In this document: piece by piece, positions 22,482 to 30,930 of the stretch | Position numbering within the stretch: position 1 is the first letter of the stretch | Layout: each line of letters opens with the position of its first letter | Assembly: GCF_004331435.1 (NCBI RefSeq) | Contig: NZ_SJKA01000007.1 | Coordinates: forward strand, 1-64,000 | From: Kribbella sindirgiensis | GTDB taxonomy: Bacteria; Actinomycetota; Actinomycetes; Propionibacteriales; Kribbellaceae | Reading direction: 5' to 3' | DNA length: 64,000 nt | Made by a program: the position numbers and the translations under genes | The notes under the pieces: generated by a model | What the model was told of the DNA's origin: nothing | Seen by the model: the letters and a program-made list of their open reading frames with translations, nothing else | Databases searched by the model: none

Positions 22482-23668
22482 CCCTGACTGAGCTGCTTCT
22501 CGAGGGGGGAGCGGAAGCGGGGTGTGACGCGGACGCCTGCCAGCCAGGTGGTCCAGCGGGCGGCCTCGGACTCGACGAGAGCCGTGATGTCCGCGCCGAC
22601 GTCCTCCAAGAGCTGGTAGCGGACCTCGCCGGACTCGGGCTGGCCCCAGGCGCCGATGATCCGGCCGTCGGACCAGATGCTGGGGCCGATGTTGCCGGTG
22701 TTGTCGAAGAGCTTCGGCTTGTGCGGGCCCAGGAACCACTCGCGCTCCTTCCAGCCCATCGGCGTCGGGTCGAGACCTGGCAGGAAGGCCACCCACGGGT
22801 CGACCGGGACCTCTGGCGCCTCGTCTCCCGGGAGCACGTACCCCGTCTGACCGTCCAGATCCACCTCAACCGCCTCGACAGCCGCTAGAGCCTTCCGCGT
22901 CTGGCCCAGCGTCCACCCGGCCCACCACTGCAGATCAGCCGTCGTACCTGGTCCGAACGACTCCAGCCACGCCCGCGCGAGCGTCACGCGCGCCTCCTCC
23001 GCAGCCGGCTTGTCGCCGAGCCCACCGGGCAGCCAATCCACAGCAGGTGACCACTGGTGCTGGCCGCTCAACCATGTCCCCAGCGGACGCCCGCGCACGA
23101 TCCGTCCCTCAGCTGCCAGCTGGAACAACACGCGGCTCGTCACGTACGGCTGTGCGGCGTACGCCTTCCCGGCCGCCAGGTCGAGCCGCGTCCGCAACCG
23201 CGGCTCGTCGGCAGACAGCTCCTGCGCTGTCGCGGACCCTCGCAGCGCCAACGCGGTCGCCGTCGACTCCTCGACCGCTGCCAGCCACTGCCCACAGGAC
23301 TCGGCGCCGTCCGCGATCCCCGACTCGGCCAGGTGCTTGACGAGCAGCTTCCGCTGCCTCACGGCGATGTCGTCCGTGCACGCCGCCTGGATCACGGGCG
23401 CGAACGGCGTCGGTACGACGAACACCGTGCGCCGCATGCCCAGCATCCGGATCAGCGACCGATCGTCGTACAGGGCACGCTCCGTGTTCGCAACGTCACT
23501 CCCTGGCACGCGGGTGGCGACGCTCAGGTGCACGGTGGCCGGATCGCTCGCGTGCAGCGCCACCATCGACGCGGCCGCCTCGACCGGATCGGCCGCCTGG
23601 CAGCCCGCGCCGAGCCGATGCCGCCGCCCGAGCCGCGTCCGCCGCTCCTCGACCCCGATCCGCACCAT
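22478..23668 (-). CDS. AlkZ-like winged-helix DNA-binding protein (HTH_42)
   Basis: 396 residues of the family that includes AlkZ DNA glycosylases, which unhook interstrand crosslinks, and self-resistance enzymes of antibiotic clusters. Visible landmarks are VHLSVATRVPG, RTVFVVPTPFAPVIQAA, PVDPWVAFLPGLDPTPMGWKEREWFLG and the DNTGNIGPSIWSDGRIIGAW segment near the C-terminus. At the place of the catalytic Gln-x-Gln/Asp pair near residue 40, this protein reads LHASDP (H39, S41). It may therefore lack or have altered glycosylase activity. It lies convergent to pafC, sharing the stop tetranucleotide. Confidence 0.8.
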   Translation of the reverse strand: MVRIGVEERRTRLGRRHRLGAGCQAADPVEAAASMVALHASDPATVHLSVATRVPGSDVANTERALYDDRSLIRMLGMRRTVFVVPTPFAPVIQAACTDDIAVRQRKLLVKHLAESGIADGAESCGQWLAAVEESTATALALRGSATAQELSADEPRLRTRLDLAAGKAYAAQPYVTSRVLFQLAAEGRIVRGRPLGTWLSGQHQWSPAVDWLPGGLGDKPAAEEARVTLARAWLESFGPGTTADLQWWAGWTLGQTRKALAAVEAVEVDLDGQTGYVLPGDEAPEVPVDPWVAFLPGLDPTPMGWKEREWFLGPHKPKLFDNTGNIGPSIWSDGRIIGAWGQPESGEVRYQLLEDVGADITALVESEAARWTTWLAGVRVTPRFRSPLEKQLSQG

Positions 23669-23788
23669 CTACGACCCCTGACCTCGCCTGCGGGACACTC
23701 GGTTTTACCATCACGTTCCGACACCGTTGTCCCCCGAGACCCACCGCAGGGCGTGGGCGCCGAGCCGGAACCGGCTAGGCTCCTGGGT

Positions 23789-23980
23789 ATGTACTGGTTC
23801 CTGCTGTTCCTCGCGGTGGTGGCGGTGTGGCTCCTGGTCCTCGCCCTGCTCGCGCTGAAGTTGTGGGGCCAGGTCAAGGCACTGACGCGAGAGTTGGTCG
23901 CCGCCCAGTCCAAGCTGGACGCCGCACAGTCCGAGGCCGGGTCTGGACAGACCCGTGAGGACGTGCACGTCCCGGCGTAG
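23789..23980 (+). CDS. Small single-pass membrane protein upstream of tatA
   Basis: 63 residues, MYWFLLFLAVVAVWLLVLALLALKLWGQVKAL, followed by a coiled-coil-like acidic tail (TRELVAAQSKLDAAQSEAG). The first 25 residues are a strong transmembrane helix, and the rest is predicted cytoplasmic. No clear AGGAGG is seen upstream, but the GC3 pattern and the codon usage favour coding. It is 73 nt upstream of tatA on the same strand. Similar small proteins occur at this position in related actinobacteria. Function unknown. Confidence 0.6.
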   Translation: MYWFLLFLAVVAVWLLVLALLALKLWGQVKALTRELVAAQSKLDAAQSEAGSGQTREDVHVPA

Positions 23981-24053
23981 TATTCGGCCACGAACTCAGG
24001 CTCGAGTCCCGAGTTGATGTTGGCAGAGTTTGATGGTGGAAAGGGAGATCGAC

Positions 24054-24359
24054 ATGGCAGCACCGCTCATCGGTATGCCCCAAGGCGCCGAGTGGCTCGT
24101 CATCCTTGCGATCGTCGTGCTGCTGTTCGGATCGGCCAAGCTGCCGGCTCTGGTGAAGCAGCTCGGCAAGTCGAAGAAGATCTGGGAGGAAGAGGTCGGC
24201 CCGAAGAAGAAGGACGCGGAGCTGACCGAGGAGGCCTCGCAGCCCCCGGCGCAGCAGCCTGTGCAGCAGCATGCGCAGGCCCAGCCTGCCCAGCAGCCGA
24301 ACCAGGTGAACGGCCAGGCGCCGGGCGACGGCCTGCCGCCGACGCACACGGCCAACTGA
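24054..24359 (+). CDS. tatA: Twin-arginine translocase subunit TatA
   Basis: Pore-forming component of the Tat exporter for folded proteins. 101 residues from the ATG at 24054, with AAAGGGAGAT upstream. The N-terminal helix (EWLVILAIVVLLFGSAKLP) is followed by the hinge and amphipathic helix (LVKQLGKSKKIWEEE). A Gln/Pro/Ala-rich tail (QPPAQQPVQQHAQAQPAQQ) is typical of actinobacteria. It precedes tatC by 16 nt. Likely clients in this window include the Tat-type signals of the hydrolases at 12609 and 30931. Confidence 0.95.
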   Translation: MAAPLIGMPQGAEWLVILAIVVLLFGSAKLPALVKQLGKSKKIWEEEVGPKKKDAELTEEASQPPAQQPVQQHAQAQPAQQPNQVNGQAPGDGLPPTHTAN

Positions 24360-24375
24360 GCCGAACGCGCCACTT

Positions 24376-25206
24376 GTGTCGATGGTGAAGTTCGGGCGGC
24401 GGAAAGAGAAGAAGGAAAGCCACCCGAAAGACCCAGAGGGTCGGATGACCCTGCGCGAGCACATTGTCGAGCTCCGGAACCGGCTGCTCATCAGTGTGCT
24501 CGCGATCGTGCTCGGGACGGTCGTCGGCTGGATCTTCTACAACCAGGCCTTCGACTTCCTGACCAGACCGTTCGTGACGAGCGTCGCGGAGATGGCCAAG
24601 GACGCCGGCCAGACGAAGACGCCGCAGCTGACGTTCCCGGGAGTCGGTAACGCGCTGACGTTCCGGATCAAGATCTCGGCGCTGTTCGGCCTGGTGCTGG
24701 CCGCGCCGGTGTGGCTGTTCCAGATCTGGGCGTTCGTCGCGCCCGGGCTGCACCGCAGCGAGCGCAAGTGGGCCTACATCTTCTCCGCGATCGCGACGCC
24801 GCTGTTCGCGGCCGGTATCGCGGTGGCGTACTGGACGCTGCCGAAGGGCATCGAGATCCTGCTGGGCTTCACCCCGCTCGACATCCAGAACCTGGTCGAG
24901 CTGCCCGACTACCTGGACTTCGTGCTCCGCACGATGCTGGTCTTCGGGGTCGCCTTCCTGATCCCGCTGGTGGTCGTGCTGCTGAACATGGTCGGCGTGG
25001 TGCCCGCGGCGGCGCTCGGCAAGTTCCGGCCGTACATCGTGCTGGTGATCTTCGTGTTCGCCGCCGTCGCGACGCCGTCCGGCGACCCGTTCACGATGTG
25101 CCTGCTGGCGATTCCGATGTGCGTGCTGTTCTTCGTCGCCGAGGTCATCTCGCGGTTCAACGACAAACGCCGCGCCCGCCGCAGCCAAGAACTCCTGGCC
25201 GACTGA
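24376..25206 (+). CDS. tatC: Twin-arginine translocase subunit TatC
   Basis: Receptor of the Tat system that binds the RR signal. 276 residues and six membrane segments. The conserved cytoplasmic N-terminus is MTLREHIVELRNRLLISV, with the conserved Glu. Also visible are FRIKISALFGLVLAAPVWLFQIWAFVAPGLHRSERKWA and the loop PKGIEILLGFTP. The region after the last helix ends in a basic tail (NDKRRARRSQELL). The start is GTG at 24376, or ATG at 24382. The stop TGA shares its A with the ATG of the next gene. Confidence 0.95.
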   Translation: MSMVKFGRRKEKKESHPKDPEGRMTLREHIVELRNRLLISVLAIVLGTVVGWIFYNQAFDFLTRPFVTSVAEMAKDAGQTKTPQLTFPGVGNALTFRIKISALFGLVLAAPVWLFQIWAFVAPGLHRSERKWAYIFSAIATPLFAAGIAVAYWTLPKGIEILLGFTPLDIQNLVELPDYLDFVLRTMLVFGVAFLIPLVVVLLNMVGVVPAAALGKFRPYIVLVIFVFAAVATPSGDPFTMCLLAIPMCVLFFVAEVISRFNDKRRARRSQELLAD

Positions 25207-26078
25207 TGAGTCGGCGGATCGCGCTGGTGGTCAACCCCACCAGCGGTCGGGGACGTGGCGCGCGGATCGCGCCGGCGGTGCGGGAGCGGCTGGCGGCCGC
25301 GGGTCTGACCGTCGACGTGCACACCACCACCTGCGCGGAGGACGTCGGGAAGATCGCGGCCGAGGTGGTCGCCTCCGGGGCGGACGCGGTCACGCTGATC
25401 GGCGGCGACGGCACGATCCACCTCGGCGCCCAGGTGCTGGCGAACTCGGGGATGCCGTTCGGCGTCATCCCGGCCGGTACCGGTAACGACTTCGCCCGCG
25501 GCATCGGCGTACCGCTGAAGGATCCGGCCGCGGCGGCCGACCTCGTGGTGGCCGGCCGGACCCGGACGATCGACCTCGCGGTGGCGAAGGACGAGTTCAT
25601 CACGACGGTCGTGGCGGGCGGTTTCGACTCCCTCGTCAACAAGCGCGCCAACGCGATGAGCTGGCCGAAGGGCAGTTCCCGCTACACGGTCGCGACCCTC
25701 GCCGAGCTGCGCACGTTCACGCCGCTCGAGTACGTCGTCACGGTCGACGACGAGGTGATCGAGACCAAGGCCATGCTGGTCGCGGTCGGCACCGGCCCGA
25801 CGTACGGCGGCGGACTGCAGATCTGCGCCGGCGCCGTGATCGACGACGGCCTGCTGGACGTGACGATCATCCAGCCGGTGTCCCGGCTGACCCTGCTGCA
25901 GCTGTTCCCGAAGCTCTCCAAGGGCACGCACGTCGGCCATCCGGCGGTGCGGACGCTGCGCGGCCGCTTGGTCCGGATCGAGTCGCCGGGCATCACGGCG
26001 TACGGCGACGGCGAGGTGCTCGGCCCGCTGCCGGTCGACATCGGGATCGCACCGGGCGCCCTGACCGTCTTCGCCTGA
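25206..26078 (+). CDS. Diacylglycerol/lipid kinase family protein
   Basis: 290 residues with the DAGK catalytic fold. VVNPTSGRGRG (nucleotide-binding strand-loop), LIGGDGTIHLGAQVL (GGDGT), and VIPAGTGNDFARGIG are all intact. The C-terminal beta-sandwich includes GPTYGGGLQICAGAVIDDGLLDVTII and ITAYGDGEVLGPLPVDI. It likely phosphorylates diacylglycerol or a related lipid using ATP. Specificity is uncertain, since ceramide and sphingosine kinases share the fold. ATG overlaps the tatC stop by one base (TGATG), so translation is coupled. The order tatC-dgk-helY with insertions is common in actinobacteria. Confidence 0.88.
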   Translation: MSRRIALVVNPTSGRGRGARIAPAVRERLAAAGLTVDVHTTTCAEDVGKIAAEVVASGADAVTLIGGDGTIHLGAQVLANSGMPFGVIPAGTGNDFARGIGVPLKDPAAAADLVVAGRTRTIDLAVAKDEFITTVVAGGFDSLVNKRANAMSWPKGSSRYTVATLAELRTFTPLEYVVTVDDEVIETKAMLVAVGTGPTYGGGLQICAGAVIDDGLLDVTIIQPVSRLTLLQLFPKLSKGTHVGHPAVRTLRGRLVRIESPGITAYGDGEVLGPLPVDIGIAPGALTVFA

Positions 26079-26125
26079 GACACAACTGACATGAACTGAG
26101 CTGTTCTCACGACTGGCGCTTGTCT

Positions 26126-26146
26126 GATAGGAAAGCTTCCTAACAG
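26126..26146. promoter_or_regulatory. CsnR-like operator palindrome upstream of the chitosanase
   Basis: TAGGAA (26128-26133) and TTCCTA (26137-26142) are inverted around AGC, 31 bases before the chitosanase ATG. The sequence resembles the palindrome bound by the ROK-family repressor CsnR in front of actinomycete GH46 chitosanase genes (known from Streptomyces). The resemblance is from memory, and no csnR gene lies in the window. Confidence 0.55.
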
Positions 26147-26177
26147 TTCATTCCTCGGACGCCCCTCGGAGGACCAC

Positions 26178-27017
26178 ATGGAGTACCGCCCCACGCGCCG
26201 GACCACGCTGCTGCTCGGCCTGTCGCTCGCTGCCGTGCCGGCCACCGGGCTGGCTGTCTCCCGCTCTGCGCCGGACGCCGACGCCGCGGTGCGCTCGACG
26301 GTGCAGGCGACCGGCCTCGACGACCCCGCGAAGAAGGAGATCGCGATGCAGATCGTCTGCAGCGCGGAGAACTCGTCGCTGGACTGGAAGGCGCAGTACA
26401 AGTACATCGAGGACATCGACGACGGCCGCGGGTACACCGCGGGCATCATCGGGTTCTGCTCGGGGACCCACGACATGCTCGAGCTGGTCGAGCTGTACGC
26501 CGACCGGAAGCCGGGCAACGTGCTGGAGAAGTACCTGCCGGCGCTCCGCAAGGTGGACGGCTCCGACTCGCACAAGGGCCTCGACCCGAACTACACCAAG
26601 GACTGGAAGACCGCGGCCAAGGACTCCGTGTTCCAGAAGTGCCAGAACGACGAGCGTGACCGGGTGTACTTCAACCCGGCGGTCGGCCGTGGCAAGTCCG
26701 ACGGGCTGCGGACCCTCGGGCAGTTCTGCTACTACGACGCGATCGTGATGCACGGCGACGGTGACGACGCGACCAGCTTCGGCGGCATCCGCAAGCGCGC
26801 GCTCGCCAAGGCGAAGCCGCCGGCGCAGGGCGGCAACGAGACGACGTACCTGAACGCGTTCCTGGACGCACGGGTCTGGGCGATGAAGCAGGAGGAGGCG
26901 CACAGCGACACCAGCCGGGTCGACACCGCGCAGCGGGTCTTCCTCCGCAACGGCAACTTCAACCTGAACACCCCGCTGGACTGGAAGGTGTACGGCGACC
27001 CGTACCACATCGGCTAA
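26178..27017 (+). CDS. Secreted chitosanase, glycoside hydrolase family 46
   Basis: Endo-hydrolyses chitosan outside the cell. 279 residues with an N-terminal signal peptide (TRRTTLLLGLSLAAVPATGLAV, possibly Tat type), mature from about residue 37. Catalytic residues match the GH46 pair: Glu64 in CSAENSSLDWK and Asp82 in EDIDDGRGYTAGIIGF, separated by 18 residues as in the Streptomyces N174 enzyme. Downstream conserved segments (QFCYYDAIVMHGDG, NETTYLNAFLDARVWAMKQEEAHSDTSRVDTAQR) are intact. GGAGG lies upstream of the ATG. Monocistronic, with an operator-like palindrome before it and a hairpin terminator after. Confidence 0.95.
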   Translation: MEYRPTRRTTLLLGLSLAAVPATGLAVSRSAPDADAAVRSTVQATGLDDPAKKEIAMQIVCSAENSSLDWKAQYKYIEDIDDGRGYTAGIIGFCSGTHDMLELVELYADRKPGNVLEKYLPALRKVDGSDSHKGLDPNYTKDWKTAAKDSVFQKCQNDERDRVYFNPAVGRGKSDGLRTLGQFCYYDAIVMHGDGDDATSFGGIRKRALAKAKPPAQGGNETTYLNAFLDARVWAMKQEEAHSDTSRVDTAQRVFLRNGNFNLNTPLDWKVYGDPYHIG

Positions 27018-27038
27018 GGACCTAGTCACCCGAAGCGC

Positions 27039-27083
27039 GCAGCCGGGCTCTCCTCGGACCACCAGGGAAGAGAGTCCGGCTGC
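27039..27083 (+). terminator. Hairpin terminator after the chitosanase gene
   Basis: GCAGCCGGGCTCTC (27039-27052) pairs with GAGAGTCCGGCTGC (27070-27083) over 14 bp including one G-T wobble, with a 17-base loop. It begins 21 bases after the stop. No long U-tract follows, as is common for actinobacterial terminators. Confidence 0.7.
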
Positions 27084-27137
27084 GTCATGTTCTGCTGCTG
27101 TGAGATCAGTCACGGCATCCAGTAGCAGGAGAAGGCG

Positions 27138-28031
27138 ATGAGCGCTGAAGAACGCGAAGCAGCACGGGGCATGATGCGCAAGGGCGAGCTCGGCAGGTCG
27201 CCGGCGGAGCAGCGGGCCGAGTTCGACGAGCTGTTCGCGAACCTCCCGCTCGGCGACGACGTCACGCTCAGCGAGCGCACCCTGGGCGGCGTACCGGCGC
27301 TGGATGTGCGCGTGGCGGGCGCCGACCGGGACGGGCTGATCCTCTACCTGCACGGTGGTGCGTACGTCATCGGTTCGGCCCGCACCGGCGCGAACCTGGC
27401 CGCCCCGCTGTCGCGTCGCAGCGGTGTCCCGGCGGTTTCGCTCGAGTACCGGCTGGCGCCCGAACACCCCTTCCCGGCGGGGATCCATGACGCGTTGGCG
27501 GCGTACCGGGAGTTGGCGGGGCAGAACGTGGTGATCGCCGGTGACTCGGCCGGTGGCGGGCTCGCGTTGGCGCTGCTGCTCGCCGCTCGGGCGGAGGGGC
27601 TGCCGCAGCCTGCTGCGGCGGTGCTGTTCTCGCCGTGGACCGACCTGGCGCTGACCGGGCCGAGCATCGACGCCCGGGACGGCTACGACCCGCTCTTCAG
27701 CCGCCCGAACATGGCTGAGTCCGCCGAGCTCTATCTGGGCGGTGCGGACCCGCACAACGAGCTGGCCAGCCCGCTGTTCGCGGACCTGACGGGTCTGCCG
27801 CCGCTGCTCGTCCAGGTCGGTACGGCGGAGGTCCTGCTCGACGACTCGCTCCGCCTGGTGTCACGGGCCGCGGAGCAGGACGTGGACGTCAGCCTCGACG
27901 TGGTCGCCGGTGCGCCGCACGTGTACCAGTACTTCGCCGGGCTCCTTCCAGAGGCGGACGAGGCCCTGGACCACGCCGCGACCTTCATCAAGAACCGGCT
28001 CCGCGACAAATCTGTAGGAGGCGTCGCATAG
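27138..28031 (+). CDS. Alpha/beta hydrolase, hormone-sensitive-lipase-like esterase
   Basis: 297 residues of the bacterial HSL (family IV) esterases. The oxyanion motif reads LYLHGGAY (72-75) and the nucleophile elbow GDSAGGG (Ser137). The acid is likely Asp in EVLLDDS (about 235) and the base His261 in APHVYQYF. The N-terminal cap starts MSAEEREAARGMMRKGELG. It hydrolyses short-chain acyl esters, and the physiological substrate is unknown. AGGAGAAGG lies upstream of the ATG. The gene is only 10 nt upstream of helY, so they may be co-transcribed. Confidence 0.88.
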   Translation: MSAEEREAARGMMRKGELGRSPAEQRAEFDELFANLPLGDDVTLSERTLGGVPALDVRVAGADRDGLILYLHGGAYVIGSARTGANLAAPLSRRSGVPAVSLEYRLAPEHPFPAGIHDALAAYRELAGQNVVIAGDSAGGGLALALLLAARAEGLPQPAAAVLFSPWTDLALTGPSIDARDGYDPLFSRPNMAESAELYLGGADPHNELASPLFADLTGLPPLLVQVGTAEVLLDDSLRLVSRAAEQDVDVSLDVVAGAPHVYQYFAGLLPEADEALDHAATFIKNRLRDKSVGGVA

Positions 28032-28041
28032 ATTGGGGTCT

Positions 28042-30858
28042 ATGAGTACCCCGTCCGAGAAGTACGCGTCGTTCCGCTCGGACCAGGAGCATCCTGCGGT
28101 CAAGGAGTTCCGAGGGCTCTACGACTTCGCGCTGGACGAGTTCCAGTTGCGCGCCTGCGCCGCCCTGGAGGACGGCCACCAGGTGCTGGTCGCGGCGCCG
28201 ACCGGCTCCGGGAAGACGCTGGTCGGCGAGTTCGCCGTCCACCTGGCGCTGGAGCGCGGCCAGAAGTGCTTCTACACCACCCCGATCAAGGCCCTGAGCA
28301 ACCAGAAGTACGGCGACCTCGTCAGCCGGTACGGCGCGGACAAGGTCGGCCTGCTCACCGGTGACAACTCGGTCAACTCCGAGGCCCCGATCGTCGTCAT
28401 GACGACCGAGGTGCTGCGGAACATGCTGTACGCCGGATCGCAGACCCTGCTCGGCCTGTCGTACGTCGTGATGGACGAGGTGCACTACCTGGCCGACCGC
28501 TCCCGTGGGGCGGTCTGGGAAGAGGTGCTGATCCACCTGCCGGACTCGGTGTCGGTGGTGTCGCTGTCGGCGACCGTCAGCAACGCGGAGGAGTTCGGCG
28601 ACTGGCTGGAGACCGTCCGCGGTAACACGGTCGTCGTGCTGGAGGAGAAGCGGCCGGTGCCGCTGTTCCAGCACGTGATGGTGGGGAAGCGGCTGCACGA
28701 CCTGTTCGCCGGTGAAGCGCCGACCGCGAGGGTCGGCGCTCCCGCGAAGGCGTCCAGGTCCGGCAACCCCGCGAAGGAGGTCAAGGCCGACGTCCGGGAC
28801 CTGGTGAACCCGCAGCTGGTCCGGATCGCGCGGGACGACAACCGGATCTTCCGCGACGACTCGCGCAAACCACGCCGGCGCCGCGACCTCCCGAAAGGGC
28901 GGCCGGCGCGGACCCACTTCACGCCGTACCGCTCGGACGTGGTGGAGGAGCTGGACGCGGGCGCGCTGCTGCCGGCGATCTTCTTCATCTTCTCCCGCAA
29001 GGGCTGTGAGGACGCGGTCGTGCAGTGCCTGCGGTCCGGTCTGCGGCTGACGAAGCCGTCGGAGCGCGACGAGATCAAGCGGGTGGTCGCCGAGCGTACG
29101 GCGGACCTCCCGGACGAGGACCTCGGCGTCCTCGGGTACCACGACTTCGCCGAGGCCCTTTCGCGCGGGATCGCGGCGCACCACGCGGGGATGCTGGCCG
29201 CGTTCAAGGAGGTCGTCGAGGAGCTGTTCGAGCGCGGCCTGATCAAGGTCGTGTTCGCCACCGAGACGCTTGCCCTGGGCATCAACATGCCGGCGCGCAC
29301 CGTCGTACTGGAGAAGCTGTCGAAGTGGAACGGCGAGGCGCACGTCGACATCACGCCGGGGGAGTACACGCAGCTCACCGGCCGCGCCGGGCGGCGCGGG
29401 ATCGACGTCGAGGGGCACGCGGTCGTGCTCTGGCAGCCCGGGTTCGACCCGCGGGAGGTCGCGGGCCTGGCGTCGACGCGTACGTACCCGCTGCGGTCGT
29501 CGTTCTCCCCGTCGTACAACATGGCCGTCAACCTGGTGCGTCAGGTCGGGCGGACGCGGGCCCGGGACATGCTCGAGCTGTCGTTCGCGCAGTTCCAGTC
29601 CGACCAGGCCGTCGTCGGGCTGGCGCGGCAGGTGCAGCGCAACACCGAGGCGCTGGAGGGGTACAAGGAGTCGATCGAGTGCCACCTCGGCGACTTCCTG
29701 GAGTACGCCGCTCTGCGCCGGCGAATCGGTGACCGCGAGGCGTCCGGCTCGAAGCGGCGCAAGCTCGACCGCCGGGTCGAGGCGCAGGAGTCGATCGAGA
29801 AGCTGAAGACCGGTGACATCATCCGGATCCCGGCCGGCCGGAGCGCGGGCTGGGCGCTGGTGCTCGACCCGGGCTTCCGTTCCGAGCGGGAAGGGCCGCG
29901 GCCGACCGTGCTGACGCTGGACCGGCAGGTGCGGAAGCTGTCGATGGTCGACTTCCCGACGCCGGTCGAGGCGATCGGGGTGTTGCGGATCCCGCGGAAG
30001 TTCAACCCGCGCAACCCGCAGCAGCGCCGCGAGCTGGCGCAGGTACTGCGGACCCGGACCGATCTGCTCGGTGAGGACGGGCCGCCGTCGCGCTCCCGCG
30101 GCAAGGACGTCGTCAGCCACGCGGACGACCCGGAGCTGCAGGAGATGCGGGCGGAGCTGCGCGCGCACCCGTGCCACGGGTGCTCGGATCGTGAGGACCA
30201 CGCCCGCTGGGCCGAGCGGTACTTCCGGCTCGACCGGGAGAACCGCGACGTGCAGCGGAAGATCGAGCAGCGGACGAACACGATCGCCCGCCAGTTCGAC
30301 CGGGTCTGCCAGGTGCTGGACGCGTTGCACTACCTCGACGGCGACAAGACGACCGAGGCCGGTGATCGGCTGGCGCGGATCTACACAGAGCTCGACCTGG
30401 TCGCGGCTGAATGCCTGCGGCAAGGAGTTTTCGACGACCTGACCGTTCCGGAGCTGGCGGCTTGTCTCGCTGCGCTGGTGTACGAGTCGCGGTCGAAGGA
30501 CGAGCCGACGTCACCGCGGTTGCCGCGGGGCGACGTACGGCTCGCACTGGAGCGGATGGGATCGATCTGGCGGGACCTGTCCGCGCTGGAGCGGGACATG
30601 CGGGTGGACTTCCTGCGGTCCATGGACCTGAACTTCTGCTGGCCCGCGTTCCGCTGGGCCTCGGGCGCGTCGCTGGCCGAGGTCCTGTACGAGTCCGACC
30701 TGGCCGCCGGCGACTTCGTCCGCTGGGTCAAACAACTCATCGACCTGACGGAGCAGATCGCAGACGCCGCCGGCGACACTCCGCTACGAAAGACAGCTCG
30801 CTCCGTCGTTGATCAGATCCGCCGGGGCGTGATCTCCTACGCATCGATGGTCGAGTAG
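28042..30858 (+). CDS. helY: DEAD/DEAH-box RNA helicase of the Ski2/HelY family
   Basis: 938 residues. RecA domain 1 carries motif I APTGSGKT, motif II MDEVHYLAD (DEVH) and motif III SLSATVSN. Domain 2 shows FIFSRKGCEDAV, ATETLALGINMPARTVV and QLTGRAGRRGIDVEG. A ratchet/arch-like region follows (residues about 480-930), ending in DFVRWVKQLIDLTEQIADAAG and RRGVISYASMVE. This is the Mtr4/Ski2-like helicase of actinobacteria, thought to act on RNA. Its location downstream of tatC matches mycobacterial helY. ATG at 28042 is preferred over a TTG at 28033. Confidence 0.93.
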   Translation: MSTPSEKYASFRSDQEHPAVKEFRGLYDFALDEFQLRACAALEDGHQVLVAAPTGSGKTLVGEFAVHLALERGQKCFYTTPIKALSNQKYGDLVSRYGADKVGLLTGDNSVNSEAPIVVMTTEVLRNMLYAGSQTLLGLSYVVMDEVHYLADRSRGAVWEEVLIHLPDSVSVVSLSATVSNAEEFGDWLETVRGNTVVVLEEKRPVPLFQHVMVGKRLHDLFAGEAPTARVGAPAKASRSGNPAKEVKADVRDLVNPQLVRIARDDNRIFRDDSRKPRRRRDLPKGRPARTHFTPYRSDVVEELDAGALLPAIFFIFSRKGCEDAVVQCLRSGLRLTKPSERDEIKRVVAERTADLPDEDLGVLGYHDFAEALSRGIAAHHAGMLAAFKEVVEELFERGLIKVVFATETLALGINMPARTVVLEKLSKWNGEAHVDITPGEYTQLTGRAGRRGIDVEGHAVVLWQPGFDPREVAGLASTRTYPLRSSFSPSYNMAVNLVRQVGRTRARDMLELSFAQFQSDQAVVGLARQVQRNTEALEGYKESIECHLGDFLEYAALRRRIGDREASGSKRRKLDRRVEAQESIEKLKTGDIIRIPAGRSAGWALVLDPGFRSEREGPRPTVLTLDRQVRKLSMVDFPTPVEAIGVLRIPRKFNPRNPQQRRELAQVLRTRTDLLGEDGPPSRSRGKDVVSHADDPELQEMRAELRAHPCHGCSDREDHARWAERYFRLDRENRDVQRKIEQRTNTIARQFDRVCQVLDALHYLDGDKTTEAGDRLARIYTELDLVAAECLRQGVFDDLTVPELAACLAALVYESRSKDEPTSPRLPRGDVRLALERMGSIWRDLSALERDMRVDFLRSMDLNFCWPAFRWASGASLAEVLYESDLAAGDFVRWVKQLIDLTEQIADAAGDTPLRKTARSVVDQIRRGVISYASMVE

Positions 30859-30930
30859 ACCTCTTCGGGTGAAAGACTTCCTTCAGCGCAGTACATGTTG
30901 TGAACCCCTGCCTTGAAGGAGAAGACGTTC

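Noticed and set aside
27988..30423. 811-codon open frame on the minus strand opposite helY
   Set aside because: Antisense shadow of helY. The translation is rich in Arg, Leu, His and Asp, with no known motif.
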